Below, piece after piece: positions 36,840 to 47,819 of a DNA stretch of 64,000 bases. A model generated the notes under the pieces. The model had not been told where the DNA came from and did no database searches. It saw nothing but the letters and a program-made list of their open reading frames with translations. The DNA lies in NCBI GenBank assembly GCA_036346205.1, contig JARFJB010000534.1, forward strand, positions 1,553,501 to 1,617,500, given 5' to 3'. Numbering within the stretch: the stretch's first letter is position 1; every line of letters begins with the position of its first letter. Both the position numbers and the translations under genes were made by a program. Source of the stretch: Vesta saturnalis (lineage: Eukaryota; Arthropoda; Insecta; Coleoptera; Lampyridae).

Positions 36840-37610
36840 GTTAACGGTTTCTGTTAATAAGAATTTCCACGCATTACGCAGTTACTGCGCATCGTCTCGG
36901 GTATTACGGATGTTTGCGCGTTTTTCAATTTCTACAGCTTCTTTTATTCTTCTCTTGGTTAGATGTTCTACTGATGCTACTCTTCTGGTCTCATCGAAGT
37001 TAATATTGTGTGATGTGGATTGAACATGTGCTAAAGATGAGGTTGTGGTGCTTTTCCTTACTACTAATCGATGTTCTTCCAGTCTAGCATTCGCCTGTTT
37101 GACCTACGTCGGTCACAGTCTCCACTTGGAATCTCGTATCTGCTAAGTTGATTTTAGTTTTTGGATTAGGTAATACTGTTCCGATTATTTCATGCGTCTT
37201 AAATATTGTTTTCATGTGTTTTTTTAGAATTCTGCTGTCTGTTATGTCCCTATTATGTTTCCTGTTCTTCTTTTTTTTCCCGCTTCTTCTTCTTTTGGAT
37301 ATGTTTTTTGGTGAATCCGTGTTGTAGTAAGGCTGACTTTAGTGTTTAGATTTTTCCCTGCATGTTTTGATGGTCTGCCAGTCTCCTGGATCCGGTGATT
37401 AGAGTTTTGACCAGGGTCTGTAGTTGTGGTGGGTGCAGATGCTTTTCTATATAGTGTGTATCTTAGTTGTTCTACCCTTTTGTGGATTAATGCGTTTAAA
37501 AGTTTATTCCATTGTTTTCTATTTCTATTGTAAATTTTATATTTCCTTAAACTCCGTTTAAATGTTGTAATTATCGGCCTAGTTATTTTCCTCCGTGCGT
37601 TCAGATTACA
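36840..37610 (-). pseudogene. Penelope-like element 3' relic with GIY-YIG endonuclease
   Basis: On the minus strand, 37110-36850 carries a YVGQTG-like start (D-V-G-Q-T-G), E-H-R-L-V-V-R-K, S-L-A-H-V, N-F-D-E-T, then R-R-I-K-E-A-V-E-I-E-K and N-I-R-N-T-R-D-D. This is the layout of the GIY-YIG nuclease of Penelope-like elements. Upstream, 37600-37120 holds decayed C-terminal RT or linker sequence. Its orientation is opposite to the RT relic at 33750, so these are two different copies. Confidence 0.8.
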
Positions 37611-37614
37611 ATAG

Positions 37615-38800
37615 TGCCCCCACAGGAAAAGACAGGTCAGAAGTTATGGCTTAATGGGAAATTTTTCAGTGATATGGATTCAGACCCTTCTGGTGATATA
37701 ATGCAGTTGGAATAATACCCCACTGTTTGGCATCAACATTTTATTAAAAATACATCTAATATTTGGTTTTTATCAGGTTTTGTAGGTGGATACGAAGGTA
37801 GCAATCTTGTAATTAATTCCAATAAGCTACGACTTAAGTGAATACATTTCCGGTTATTTACTTTCATGTGTATGTAACAGTCAAGACAAGAACGGCGCAG
37901 CAAATTATACCACCTTCATATTGGGCTGCGCTCAGAATTTTCTGTATATTTCTCCCCTGTTTTTTTATGTTGGAAGGGTGAAAGCAGAAGGAATTCTTAT
38001 TAGTTTTTGAATAGAGTTGGTTAACAAAACATCCCATTGTATTAGATAAGACTCGATGTTTCCATTTATGACCTATGTAAAAAATGTACAATTTCCGTCT
38101 ATGTAGGTAATAGACATCCAAAGCATGAAGACTAAAATTTACTTTTTTTTAAATAGATCACTCGAGATTGAACGATTTTCGTGCGATGTCTAAATAGAGT
38201 AAAAAACTGTGTTGCAACGCTGCATTAGCTTCATTATAAAAATATAACCTGAAATTTTGGAGGTCAAGGAACGGTAGTAACTTTTTGTTCTTTTGATACA
38301 AGCACACTCACACAAACATGATGACCGATCTTGACGAAGCTGTCAAACTTTGTAAAATGAGCTAATAATTCGATTTAGTGTTAGTAAAAAAAAATCGATT
38401 GCTTAACCTTCTACACCTTTATATGTATATCGTCACCCTACTTAGCAAATCTCGTAACTACGAATTGTCAGATTTTACAGGAAATTCAAATATCTGTGTA
38501 AAACTCTATTACAACGTACTTAGTTATAAATTTCGATACTGTTGTAAACAATAGGTCACTTTATAATGCACTTTTCAGATTATTGAATTTTGAATTCGAT
38601 TGGTTATTCTATAGGAGTTACAAGATTTTTCCTAATTTATTCCAAACAAATTAGGAGTTACGAAGGTAAAACGAAGAAAGGTGAGAAAATTAACATACCT
38701 CAAAAAATCATAATACTTTATTCAGTTAAAATTGCACTAAAAAGAACACTTATCAAGACAAACTGAAATAAACCTAACTAAAAAAAATATTCAAAAGCAA
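37615..38800. other. No recognised gene
   Basis: AT-rich. Short GGAGTTAC-like motifs near 38612 and 38650 recur on the other side of the next gene (41513-41745) and may be subterminal repeats of its element. Confidence 0.35.
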
Positions 38801-38805
38801 TACTT

Positions 38806-41060
38806 TTAAAGGTGCTGAAGGCTGTCATAGAACGCATGATAATCGGCGGGCATCATTTTTAAAGCTTGTAAATGGTTAAACGTTTCTTTCTTTGTTTTTA
38901 ATTTTTCATTGCATGCTAGTGGTACTTCATTAAGGGGTATGCTCACGGGAATCTGTTTATTACCTCGGGTAAAAAGAAGTTCCCAGTTATCAGTGTGACG
39001 GAGCTTAAATTGTATCGTACCGTCTGGATTGTAACGAAGTGCGCGCAAATCTATTACAGTTGGGTGGGTGGTTCTTTTTCCTTGTTTTATGGATGATATA
39101 CTATACCTTGGAAAACTTTCGGAAAAAATTGTGTTCCAAGTACCGCACTTGATAGGGTTCTGGCCGTTTTCGAGCTCTCTTCATAACGTCAATATAATCC
39201 GCTGGCACATTTATGACTTTGTTCTTTAATTGCCTTTCTATACATGAGTGAACGGAGTCAGTTTCCATTTGTGTATGACCATGCTCTAGATACTTTTGGA
39301 CGATATGGACTTTATAATAAACTGCCAAATGAAGCAAGGTACTGCTTAATATTGCATTACGATTTTGTCCAGTACACCCATCACTATAAAAAATTATCTG
39401 TTCTCCAGATGCTAGGTGTGACAACACCCGGGCTTCCGCAAGGGAGTAAATTATCGATGACTGTTCGTTGGCACCGGCACTCCCTTTTATTTTACTCCAT
39501 ACGAAACAATATCCAGCATGGGTTTTAATGTCAAAAATCGTGAAATTGTGTACAGCAAGTTTTGTTTTATAATATAAGCTGGATATATTTGACTTTGGAA
39601 AAAGAAAAACTGCTTGTAAATCCTTGCTGTACACTTTATTCTTACCGTTGCTTTTATCTCTTTGCTTCTCATCCTTTGCTGCTCTCTTTTTTGCTGGATG
39701 TAAAGTATAATCTTCTTCAGATGCGTTCTTTACATTGTTGGCAACACACAAGTCGCACTCGTCCTCCTTCCGCTTGAAAAGGCTTAGGTTCATGTCATTA
39801 AAGTAATGATGAAAATAAGTTATCGAAAACGGCTCAACACCCCTCTGGTAACACCAATCTTTACTATAGAGTTCATACAGTTCTTGCTTAGATTTCCATT
39901 CTGGTTCAAGATATAACTTCTGAGAAAAAATTGTTTTAGCGAACCTATTCTTTTTGTATCCAGTCTGCTAGATCTTATTTCTTCTTGAATTAGGTTTTAG
40001 TTGTGCCTGCCGGCTTCTGTTTCTCCATCTACGTGTTGCTCTTCTTGAGGAGTTAAATCCGTATTCTCTTTTTTATCTAGGAACGTGCTACCCATTCACC
40101 TATACCCAGCGACTTAAGAAACATCTTCTTACATACTTTAATATCTTCATTGTTTTTTCGTAAATAATAACTAAAACTATGCATTCCTCTAGATTTTTGT
40201 ACTTCTTTTCGATCTCTGTGGCTTTGCGTTTCATTTGACCTCGTATTTAACTGGACGTAAAGTTTTCTTTCGCCCCAGCCTAGTCTCCAAAAATTTGAGT
40301 TTTCTGTCTGCTTCAGAATGTAAATAGCACTTCAAATTAGGTCTTTTTGCTGTGTTTTTATTTTTTGTAGGTATTTGGCACCAACATCTTTCCTTCAGTA
40401 CTCTGTTTTTTTTTGGAATATTGTATTCCCATTTACCGCTTAGAAACTTTCTTCCAGCATACGCATAGCCCTGCTCCTTTTGCTTCTTATTTTGCTCTCT
40501 TATCCAGTTACTCTCTTTAACATATTTTTTCTTCAGTTTTTTTTTTAGAAGCTGATCACTTTCAGAATCACTTTTCTTCTTTCTGCTGATCTTCTATAGG
40601 ATTGTACACTGAATCTTCGGCTTCTGATGGATCGAAAGTGCTTCTATTAACAGAACTAAGCTCACTTAATTCTTTTTAAATGTTTTCAGAAGTATTTTTC
40701 TCTTGATTCTCATCTTGCGATGGACCAATTTCAATGGTACCTTCACGTACAGTATTCTCTCCCAGGTCATCTCTTTCAATGTGTTGTATAGGATTATTAT
40801 CTGGATATTCAGCTTGTAATGGCTCAATGATACTTTTCTCAACATTAAACGCTCTTGTATCTTCTTCCTCAATGTTTTCGATTTCGGTAAATTGTTCACG
40901 TTCTTCTTCGTCTATTTATTGGACACTTTCTGTATTTCCTTCGTCAGAATGGTAATGAATTAGCGGGTTTTTCAGTTTGCTGCCAAACTGTGGAATGTTC
41001 CATATCACTAGGTTCTGGAACATTCAGAAATAGAAGATGCTTTTCCAAGGCCATTTCTAT
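38806..41060 (-). pseudogene. Decayed gene of an arthropod repeat family, putative RNase-H-fold transposase (DUF7869-like)
   Basis: The minus-strand sequence from about 41060 to 38806 resembles proteins that are multi-copy in insect genomes. Readable pieces: an acidic N-terminal region (about 41000-40600), G-Y-A-Y-A-G-R-K-F and C-W-C (about 40480-40370), C-K-K-M-F-L-K-S-L-G-I (about 40130-40095) and MNLSLFKRKEDECDLC (about 39793-39745). A core block follows with DLQAVFLFPK, YYKTKLAVHNFTIFD, FYSDGCTGQNRN and HGHTQMETDSVHS (about 39640-39230), then a C-terminal piece ending at 38806. D-x-x-x in FYSDGC and D/E in METDS could be RNase-H-fold catalytic residues. At least two frameshifts are present. 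The family name is from memory and uncertain. Confidence 0.6.
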
Positions 41061-41935
41061 GATTTTTCGGGCAAGAGACATCTGCAGAAAAAATGCTGAT
41101 ACAATAAATGGATACCTCATAACGATTTCTTAAAGATAGAGTAACAGACTGTATAGCGTGTTCACCTGAATATGAGTCAATTTTGATGCAACTTTTTGTT
41201 TTCTTCAAGTAGCAAAATTCGAAGAACAGCAAAAATGTTTCGTTTTATATCAGTGTTTGCCAACTGTGACCTTTGCCAATCAATAAAGATTTCTATCTCC
41301 TCATATAAAAGTTTTTGTGAAACTTTCTACCTGAAAAAAAAAGCAAAAACGTTCTAACACTTTATTACTTTATAGTAAAAGGTATTACCCTGGTTCTTTC
41401 TTATCAATTTATATAAGAAACCACCAAAAAATGGTTTTCAAATGAAAATCACAAACACAAAACACGTTGCACGATGAACAGACTTTTCGTTTCTAATCTC
41501 ACTTCTTTATGGAGATGCGAGGTTCTCCTTTATCACCAAAACATACCTTGGAGGTTTGCTTTCTGAATTTTCTGTCGGAGATACGAAGTTTTCCGGTTCC
41601 ATGAAATGTTTTGGTTTTCTTTTAGAGTTAGTCAACCTAGTAAACTATAATATGAGGTTATGACATTTGGTCGGAAGGTAGATGTATTAATGTTTTAATA
41701 TATGGAGCTTAAATCTCAATTTGAGGTAAAAATGGAGTTACGAGGTTAAGATGCCCATATGTAGGTTGGAAGGTAAAAAAGGATATTACCAGCAATAAAT
41801 TCGCTAAGTTACATATCAGTTTCTTTATACAATTTTTGGCACTGGAAATGTTTTGGATATATTAAACGTTACACTTCATATAAATTGCATTGAAATTAAT
41901 CTAGATGATCTTGAGGAATAACGTAAGCGACCTTG
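41061..41935. other. No recognised gene; GGAGATACGAGGTT-like motifs
   Basis: Related motifs at about 41513, 41577 and 41735 may belong to the 3'-side end of the preceding element. Otherwise AT-rich. Confidence 0.3.
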
Positions 41936-41939
41936 AAAT

Positions 41940-42375
41940 GTGTCAAAGTAGAAGTACCTGCCAATAGCCACATTCGTCTTTTAAAGAAAAATTTGTGGCA
42001 TTTATTAGGACGTTTTTACAGCCGCAAAATAGCATACATGTTTTACAACGATGCTTTGAAGTGCAGTGGTTTTAGTACATTGTACGTTGTAAAGTTTTAT
42101 ATGCAAGAATAGTTATTAACATTGCAGATTGAAGTGGGGATCATTCGCAATGTAGGAACTTATAAATTATTAAGTAATAAATATAATTAATTAGTATGTT
42201 ACCTAAAGCAAAAGCCGCATTGTGTGAATTTATTATGGGAAACGCCGTGAATAGAGAAGTTTAACTTTGAATAGTAGCGTTAACAAACTTGACGAAGAAA
42301 ATTGCAATATTTGTAACCTTACTACATATTTTCTATATTAATGCAAATTTTTATATTACACAATATAATACATTT
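41940..42375. repeat. Downstream flank of peptide gene A; matches the flank of gene B
   Basis: 42125-42200 and 42290-42375 align with 53075-53150 and 53225-53290, for example around ACATTGCAGATT and AATATTTGTAACCTTA. The start of the block (41975-42030) contains one copy related to the 106-bp satellite: CTTTTAAAGAAAAATTTGTG, GCATTTATTAG and GCCGCAAAATAG. It is part of a direct segmental duplication. Confidence 0.8.
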
Positions 42376-42377
42376 TG

Positions 42378-42618
42378 CTAAGCAGGAACTGCACAACATT
42401 TCTTTCCATTAGAACATTTTGTTCCCTGAATTGCAACATATACGCAACTATCTGCACAAAAAGAAATACGAGATTTTTCTGAGTAACATATTTCATAAGG
42501 TGCTGTAATATAAATAATTTAATTAGCTAATCAAAAGTGCATAATATGATTTACCTGCTTGTGCTGAAGAGAATGGAACCAATAATGCAGTTAATAAAAC
42601 GATTACCACTAACCTCAT
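42378..42618 (-). CDS. Secreted six-cysteine peptide, beta-defensin-like spacing (copy A)
   Basis: Two exons on the minus strand: 42618-42555 and 42502-42378, split by a 51-bp intron with GTAAAT...TTACAG borders (phase 1). The product has 62 residues. The first 21 form a clear signal peptide (basic residue, hydrophobic core LVVIVLLTALLV, then SSAQA). The mature part has 41 residues and six cysteines spaced C-x9-C-x3-C-x9-C-x5-C-C. The terminal CC and the spacing match vertebrate-type and big-defensin-type patterns better than the C-x-C ending of usual insect defensins. The mature chain has more basic than acidic residues overall (R/K 6, D/E 3). It is likely secreted and possibly antimicrobial; function is inference. 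The paralogue is at 53294. Confidence 0.85.
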
Positions 42619-42639
42619 GCTTGTTCAAGAATCAACTTA

Positions 42640-43188
42640 TGTTTGGTTTATTTTAAAAAAATATCTGGGAACAACTTTTGCAGTTGAATGTGGGCATATG
42701 TGCTATAGCATTATGATGAGTTGCGATCTTGATTTATTTATTATTGACCTAGTGACTTTGCTGACTAATGTTTACGTTACAATTTGCCCATGCTAGCTAT
42801 AATTACGAAAGGTGTCATTTAACCTAATTACCAATGATAATGACAAATGTGGGGCTGTTCAATCTGAGATTGACATTGGCCAGATACAGATCCTGTTCAA
42901 TTTGAGATTTAACATCCTGCTGGACAGAGGAATTTGTGTTCGGCTGTCGACTGAACATCCTGCCACGCCGGTGAGAGGGCAATAATTGTGCTTAATGGTT
43001 ACATCACAATTCCTTTCTCTCTTGATCACTGTTTTTCTCTTCGTTTTCGTGTCCATATTTTCCGCCATCGTGAAGTATCCTAATGATACAGATTTGGTGA
43101 TGTCTTTTTCTATATTGGGCTTATCGAATCCAACGTCGATCCGGAATGTGCCTCCTCTTATTCGTGCGTTACCTATGTGCTCAATGTA
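42640..43188. other. Upstream region of peptide gene A
   Basis: Homology with the upstream side of gene B extends to about 42660. No clear TATA box was found; an A/T-rich TTAAAATAAA stretch lies about 30-40 bases before the ATG. No other gene seen. Confidence 0.4.
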
Positions 43189-43807
43189 CAGGGTGTCATT
43201 AAGGAAGGACGCCGGCTGTATCCCAGAAACCGCTTATGTTACGACTTCCAAAAAAAAATTCTTCAGTAAATGTGGCTAAGAGAAAATGCTGGAAATAATT
43301 TTAAAGTTTGTAAATAGACCGCTAGGTGGCGTAACTGCTGTAGTAAATTAAAAAATGTCTAATAAGTAACAGAAACTTAAGGAAAAGGTATATTGGAAAT
43401 ATCGTAGTTGTATTTTTGGGACAATTTTACCCATTTTTTGTACAAGAACTTTTTCTCTAACTTCACAGGTTTTCCGTAGGGGGAGCTGCTAAAGTTGTCG
43501 GACAAACACGTAATTATCTTCGGAACCAGTCATCGAATCTTAAAAAGTAATATTTCGTTGGAAAGGCCTTTTCTTGCGCTATTCGTTGATGTATTAAAAA
43601 GTTAAGTTTGATTAATGAACAAAAAGCTAGAGGACGCTTTCCAAATATTGCTGAAATTTTAGCGATTTTCTTCAAAATATTAAATAGAATGGTATGTTTT
43701 TTATATTTTAGTCAAAAAGAGTATAAAATTTTGTCTATACCCTAAAAATTCGATATCGTCGATATCTCTGTTGGTTTCAATTTTATACCTACTTTAAATT
43801 TAGATCC
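43189..43807. repeat. Left terminal inverted repeat of the DD41D-type element
   Basis: About 619 bp, matching the reverse complement of 45465-46077 with scattered substitutions and small indels. Confidence 0.93.
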
Positions 43808-44070
43808 AAAAACAATAAAACGCAAAGTTTTTTGACATAATAGTTTATTACTTAGGCCAGCTTTTATAAACACGGGTTAACTCTGCCCCGAGAGTTAACT
43901 CCAGAAATTCGATAATACTGACGGTTATTATCATCGAGTTTCTGGGGTTAGTTTATTACCGTTGGTTAATAATTACACCGGGTAGACCATCGAAAATTAA
44001 CTAGAGATAAGTAGTACACCATTACTCAGTGGCGACCTAAGTGCTCATATTATCTGCCATCATTATTAAT

Positions 44071-45254
44071 TTACAGCTGCAACCGCTGTTGCGTTGACAA
44101 AACAGCGGTTTCTATCTCCGCTGTGTAGAGGGTGCGAATGGAATTTCTTATCCTAATTACCATATTTTCAGGCGTAGTTGGCCTGGTTGTAAAAACAAGG
44201 TCCTTTATTCTTCCCCAAAAACAAAAATCTAAACAAGTTAGATCGGGGGACCTAGAAGGTAACAATGGTAATGGTTATTAAGCTGTTAAAGTTAAGAATG
44301 AATAAGGAAATGTAGGTGCCTAGCTGGCCATGGAAAAAAGCTCCCTCTTCCTATCCATGTATCAGGAAAAGTGCTACTCAAAAATTGACGCACGCGTACA
44401 AAAAAATGTGCCGGACAGCCGTCATGTTGGAAAAACATCCGCTGCCTAGTAAGCAACGGCACATCTTCTAAAAGTAATGGCAAATCGTTCCGCAAGAAAT
44501 TAAGGTACGTTTTACCATTAAGTGGTGCGTCAAAAATGTGAGGACCAATATTTCGACCTCCTAAAATACCGCACCAAACATTGACGCTCCACCAGCCCTG
44601 ATGTTGAATTTCTTGCATCCAACGAGGATTGGTTCTGGACCAATAATGCATGTTATGACGATTTACTCCACCATCACTGCGGAATATAGCCTCGTCAGTC
44701 CACAATATTTGCGATAACAGATGTTTATTATCTATGAGCATATTCGACAGCCAATACCAGCAGTCTAAACGTTGCTCATAATCAGCTGCAGTCAGTGATT
44801 AGTGATTGATGAAGGACTACATGGTATGGATGTAATCTAGATTAAAATTGAAGTTATGGTTTTTTAATAGCTATAACTTTACTACTTTTAATAGCTAACT
44901 TTTATTTAAAACTTACTTATGTTCTTTCACAATACGCTGAACAGTAGTTTGTGTCAGTCCCAAGTCATGAGCTATTGCTCATGTGCTACTATGTGGATTA
45001 ATATCGATATATGCTAGAACGTTTATAACATTTTCTTCTGTTCGGGATCTGCGTGTCCTGTGAATAACTGGGGGACGAATTGTTGCTGTAGCTCTCAATC
45101 GTTGTGATAATCGAGTAAAAAGTCTCTTTTCGTAATGCCGTCTTTCTGGAAACCGAACCGCATACAATCGTGCAGCAACAGTAGAATTCTGCATGCACTC
45201 GAAATATACTGCAAGCATATTATATGCTTCCTGGTTAGAGGGCATTCTTGGCAA
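44071..45254 (-). pseudogene. DD41D-type transposase, intron-containing and broken
   Basis: An N-terminal helix-turn-helix region (45254-44917) ends at a consensus donor GTAAGT; the acceptor TCTAG gives an 80-bp intron at 44837-44916. Exon 2 carries K-L-H-P-Y-H-V, then D-Y-E-Q-R-L-D, LWTDEAIF (first Asp, near 44695) and FFQHDGCPAHF (second Asp, near 44420). The W-P-A codons come next. They are separated from R-S-P-D-L-T-C-L-D-F-C-F-W-G (third Asp, near 44228) by 68 bp (44252-44319) whose removal restores the motif. With that removal 41 residues separate the second and third Asp. Breaks: a TGA after about 91 codons and a frameshift near 44795. All catalytic residues survive. Confidence 0.88.
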
Positions 45255-45464
45255 AAAGAATGTGGCAATAAGTCAAAGAAACTCGTATCACAATACACCC
45301 GCATACACGGAAAAACCGGAGGTAATTTTGTGAGGAAATTTCAGGATAATATTTCCCTGACACTGACATTGATAAAATTAATGTTACTATGGATAAATCG
45401 TCATTATGGACTGTTGGTCTGGTAGTGTTATTGGATGATCGTGGCACTACAAAATCATTACCAT

Positions 45465-46077
45465 GGATCTGAACTTAAAATAGATATAAAATTGAAGTCA
45501 ACAAAGATATCGACTTGAAATTTTCAGGGTATAGACGAAATTTTATGCTTTTTCTGACTTAAATATGAAAAACATACCATTCATTTAATATTTTGAAGAA
45601 AATCGCTAAAATTTCAGCAATATTTGGAAAGCGTCCTCTAGCTTTTTGTTCGTTAATCAAACTTAACTTTTTAATACATCAACGAATAGCGCAAGAAAAG
45701 ACCTTTCCAACGAAATATTACTTTTTAAGATTCGATGACTGGTTCTGAAGATAATTACGTATTTGTCTGACAACTTTCGCAGCTCCCCCTACGGAAAACC
45801 TGTGAAGTTAGAAAAAAACTTCTTATAAAAAAAATGGGTAAAATTCTCCCAAAAATACAACTACGATATTTCCAATATACCTTTTCCTTAAGTTTCTGTT
45901 ACTTATTAAACGTTTTTTAATTTACTACAGCAGTTACGCCCCCTAGCGGTCTATTTACAAACTTTAAAATTATTTCCAGCATTTTCTCTTGGCCACATTC
46001 ACTGAAGAATTTTTTTTGAAGTCGTAACAAGCGGTTTCTGGGATATAGCCGGCGTCCTTCCTTAATGACTCACCCGG
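45465..46077. repeat. Right terminal inverted repeat of the DD41D-type element
   Basis: About 613 bp, inverted relative to 43189-43807; ends at the TA duplication. Confidence 0.93.
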
Positions 46078-46249
46078 TACAATCCTGGATTTGGGTACAT
46101 AATTGTAAAGTTGACTCTTACAGCTACTAACAATGTTAGGAATCCAAGTGCTACTTGTAACACGCGAGGTTTTTTTGGTTTCCTTAGCGAACTGTCTTCC
46201 TGTTCGGCTTGCGTTTAGGTAAGCGCGTGTAGTGAAATCAGGCTTTGAA

Positions 46250-47815
46250 TGTGTTTTTACTAGTTTTACTGTTGGATCTACTTTTGTTAGTTGCGCTATT
46301 TGCCATCTAGCTGGGTGAATACTAACACTATGTCATCGATTGCTATGTTTTTGATTGCACTTCTAACTCTGATGTGGGATGCCTTGATACTATGAAGCCC
46401 ATGTTTTCTAAAAATCTCCCTTCATCTTCTGGATTAGTCTCCATCTTGCAAATATATTGTCCTCGATGTTATGTTGTTTGGTATGTATTATATCGAACCA
46501 ACTAATGGTTCTCCAATTAAAAATGACCAGGCGTTGGTACTAGTATTATGCTGTTTGGTTCAGCGATGATTGGTATTAAATGGTCTTGAATTTAAGCATG
46601 CCTCTATCCGGTGATTGAGAATAGTCAGTTCCTCGTAGATTTCTCTAATGACCCTCTCCATGTGATGCTTAACTGGTTTTATCTCAGCTTCCTATGGACC
46701 TTCTGCGTGCAGCGTAGACGGCGTGATGAGGTACCGTTGAACACCAAATGTTGATTCCTCTTAGACTCCATACCATGTTATTATTTTCTGGATTTTCATT
46801 TGAAGTAAGTTTTTGGCTCCAACAAAATTTGTGCCATTGTTCTTTATATGTGTGCGCAATGGTCTCTCCTGGACATGAGTTCGCTTAATCCGGCTAAGAA
46901 AGTTTCTGAAGTCATGTCACTCACTACTTCCAGATGGATTGCCTTTGTTGACACACAGATTAAGATCACAATATAAGGTAAATCTCCCATTAGCTGTTAG
47001 AGTGTCTGATTCCTGTATCTGGTGTATGTTGTAAATTTGTGGATGGTCGATTTGACTGCTTATCCAGTACGTCCTGCGTAGATATGCCAGTGTGATCTGT
47101 TCAAAGTACTTTGATGAGTATCTACTTTCCCTAGACTTGTTAGTTGTTCTCTGAGCGGTAGTATTATCGGATGTTTGTAATTGTATGATAATCGTGATCT
47201 GTGCAGTCTTCTTCCTACTTGCAGATGTGCTTGAAGCGTTTTTTTTCGAACTGCTGCAGCTGCGTCATTATGTTGACTTGGAGCATTGCTCTGACCAGTT
47301 ATTCTATTCTTAGATGTGTTCGTTGATTTCGATTTCCTGTACTAGCCTCAATGAATCAGTTGCAGTAATCGAGCACCCGTTGTAGTTGTGATAGAAATGA
47401 AAATTGGTCTATTAGTCTGCTATCCTTTTCTGTTTTTGTGGATGTTGCATATCGTTTTGCCTCCAGGTCTGTGGTAGCTTGAAGTGTTCAATATGCTTTC
47501 CAAATTGTTTGTTTCTAACCATTCCGGTCCATTCTAGCAGATGGATGTGCTCTTCATTTTTGATGATCGGTATCGCGTTGACAGGATGTCAATTGGATTT
47601 TCTTCCGTCCGGACGTGGTTCTACTGCTGGTGTGGCACAAGTTTGTTGATTTCCATAACCCGATTGACCACGAATGTTTTCCATTTTGACGGATCCCCCA
47701 TACTTAATGTTGTTGTATGAAATCGCTCCATGAAAAAAATGTGACATTTGGAATCTCTAATGCCGCTGCTGTTCTCTTTAGTAGCCTTGCAAATAATAAT
47801 GCTGCACACAATTCC
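46250..47815 (-). pseudogene. BEL/Pao LTR retrotransposon pol relic
   Basis: Minus-strand fragments: W-K-T-F-V-V-N-R-V-M-E-I (about 47680-47650), the RNase H/integrase linker of BEL/Pao elements; E-N-P-I-D near 47605; an integrase piece N-N-G-T-N-F-V-G-A (about 46850-46825), where the first Asp of DNGTNFVGA has become Asn; and K-P-V-K-H-H-M-E-R-V-I (about 46685-46650), a BEL/Pao integrase signature. Many stops and frameshifts. No LTRs found. Confidence 0.75.
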
Positions 47816-47819
47816 AATT

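Larger units (their letters stand above)
43189..46077 (-). mobile_element. DD41D-type Tc1/mariner transposon with 0.6-kb terminal inverted repeats
   Basis: The element is 2889 bp and is flanked by TA (43187-43188 and 46078-46079). The ends read CAGGGTG...TCATTAAGGAAGGAC and the reverse CACCCGG form. The inverted repeats span 43189-43807 and 45465-46077, about 615 bp each, with high identity along their length. A transposase gene with an intron lies between them on the minus strand. Such long repeats are unusual for a Tc1/mariner element, whose repeats are often tens of bases. I infer membership of the DD41D (Rosa-like) group from the spacing of the catalytic residues. Confidence 0.9.

Noticed and set aside
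39244..39777. Plus-strand open frames within 39-40 kb
   Set aside because: Shadows of the minus-strand gene relic.
38400..41770. Terminal inverted repeats for the 38.8-41 kb element
   Set aside because: The best candidate pair (CCTTCTACACC / CCTTCCAACCT) is short and lacks matching target duplications.
42620..42720. Immune kB-type site upstream of peptide gene A (GGGAACAACTT)
   Set aside because: It does not fit the kB consensus, and the gene B counterpart differs.
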